Source: Paludibacteraceae bacterium (lineage in GTDB: Bacteria; Bacteroidota; Bacteroidia; Bacteroidales; Paludibacteraceae). Taken from it: DNA of 5,319 nt. The translations under genes and the position numbers were made by a program. Below are positions 5,027 to 5,319 of the stretch, in pieces (the stretch's first letter is position 1; the number at the start of each line of letters is the position of its first letter). Where the stretch lies: positions 1 to 5,319 of the forward strand of contig CANIXM010000162.1 of the NCBI GenBank assembly GCA_947471245.1, in the 5' to 3' direction. Below the pieces are notes generated by a model, which saw only the letters and a list, made by a program, of their open reading frames with translations, had not been told where the DNA came from and ran no database searches.

Positions 5027-5319
5027 ATTCTGTTGGCAATAATGCAAATTGTTCTGTAACGTATGTTTTTTGTCCTTCTCTAAATATATTTGTACAGTAA
5101 AAATTAATTATCAACCCTTTTGGTTTTTTAAGGAGTTTCAGATAAGTAAGCAGCTGAGCATGGTGTACAGGAAGCAATTTTTCAACAGCCTTAATCTCCA
5201 CAATAATCAAGTCCTCAACTAACAAATCGAGTCTCAAAGCATTATCAATTTCTTTTCCTTTGAATACTACTGGCACTTCCAGCTGGCTCTTGACTTTTAA
5301 CCCACGTTCCTCAATTAGC
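5025..5319 (-). CDS. GxxExxY protein, PD-(D/E)XK-like (5' end outside window)
   Basis: The frame is open through the right edge, so only the last 97 residues are visible, about three quarters of a typical 125-130-residue member. The visible part matches the GxxExxY family: PVVFKGKEID (16-25), RLDLLVED (29-36), IIVEIKAVEKL (38-48) and PVHHAQLLTYLKLL (50-63). Asp31, Glu41 and Lys43 form the D...ExK core of the PD-(D/E)XK nuclease-like fold, and the downstream QxxxY (Gln55, Tyr59) is a frequent accessory motif in that fold. The name-giving N-terminal GxxExxY motif lies outside the window. A GTG at 5276 would leave only 83 residues and lose conserved sequence, so it is not the start. Function is unknown in this family; nuclease activity is only inferred. 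It is co-oriented with sufC, 74 nt upstream. Confidence 0.88.
   Translation of the reverse strand, partial: LIEERGLKVKSQLEVPVVFKGKEIDNALRLDLLVEDLIIVEIKAVEKLLPVHHAQLLTYLKLLKKPKGLIINFYCTNIFREGQKTYVTEQFALLPTE

Overview
The window reads as a chromosomal segment of a Bacteroidota bacterium, most likely from the Cytophagales/Flammeovirgaceae side of the phylum. The reasons are its AT-rich composition, RluF and SufC proteins of the expected family type, mostly absent Shine-Dalgarno sequences, one exact match to the Bacteroidota -7 promoter element (TAnnTTTG), and intergenic repeats of a style common in these genomes. This placement is an inference from sequence style; no 16S rRNA or other taxonomic marker is present.

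Every convincing gene lies on the minus strand, so transcription runs from right to left. From the right edge: a 5'-truncated GxxExxY-family protein (PD-(D/E)XK-like fold, 5025-5319); sufC (4198-4950) and sufD (2854-4194), 3 nt apart and evidently one operon; rluF, a 23S rRNA pseudouridine synthase with a long disordered basic tail (1756-2721); a YdeI/OmpD-associated family protein (895-1473); and a CoA-pyrophosphatase-type NUDIX hydrolase (194-811). The left 193 bases carry no convincing gene but hold an inverted repeat and a strong hairpin next to the end of the NUDIX gene.

SufC (ATPase) and SufD belong to the SufBC2D scaffold that builds Fe-S clusters. Their usual partners are not here: sufB does not directly precede sufC (a GxxExxY gene sits there), and sufS does not follow sufD (rluF does). 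The other genes are single housekeeping or accessory functions with no evident link to Fe-S assembly or to each other.

The most interesting material is intergenic. It includes (1) a nearly perfect 26-bp inverted repeat spanning 1541-1745, whose left arm creates a false membrane-like N-terminal extension on the YdeI-family frame; (2) related 14-nt sequences in inverted orientation on either side of that gene (851-864 and 1499-1512), suggesting a cassette-like unit; (3) an 18-bp operator-like inverted repeat overlapping the GxxExxY stop codon upstream of sufC, with a close relative at the left edge of the window; (4) three ATGTGA direct repeats between that site and sufC; and (5) a hairpin at 152-187 that pairs completely only as plus-strand RNA. 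No CRISPR array, tRNA, rRNA, insertion sequence or clear defence system was recognised.
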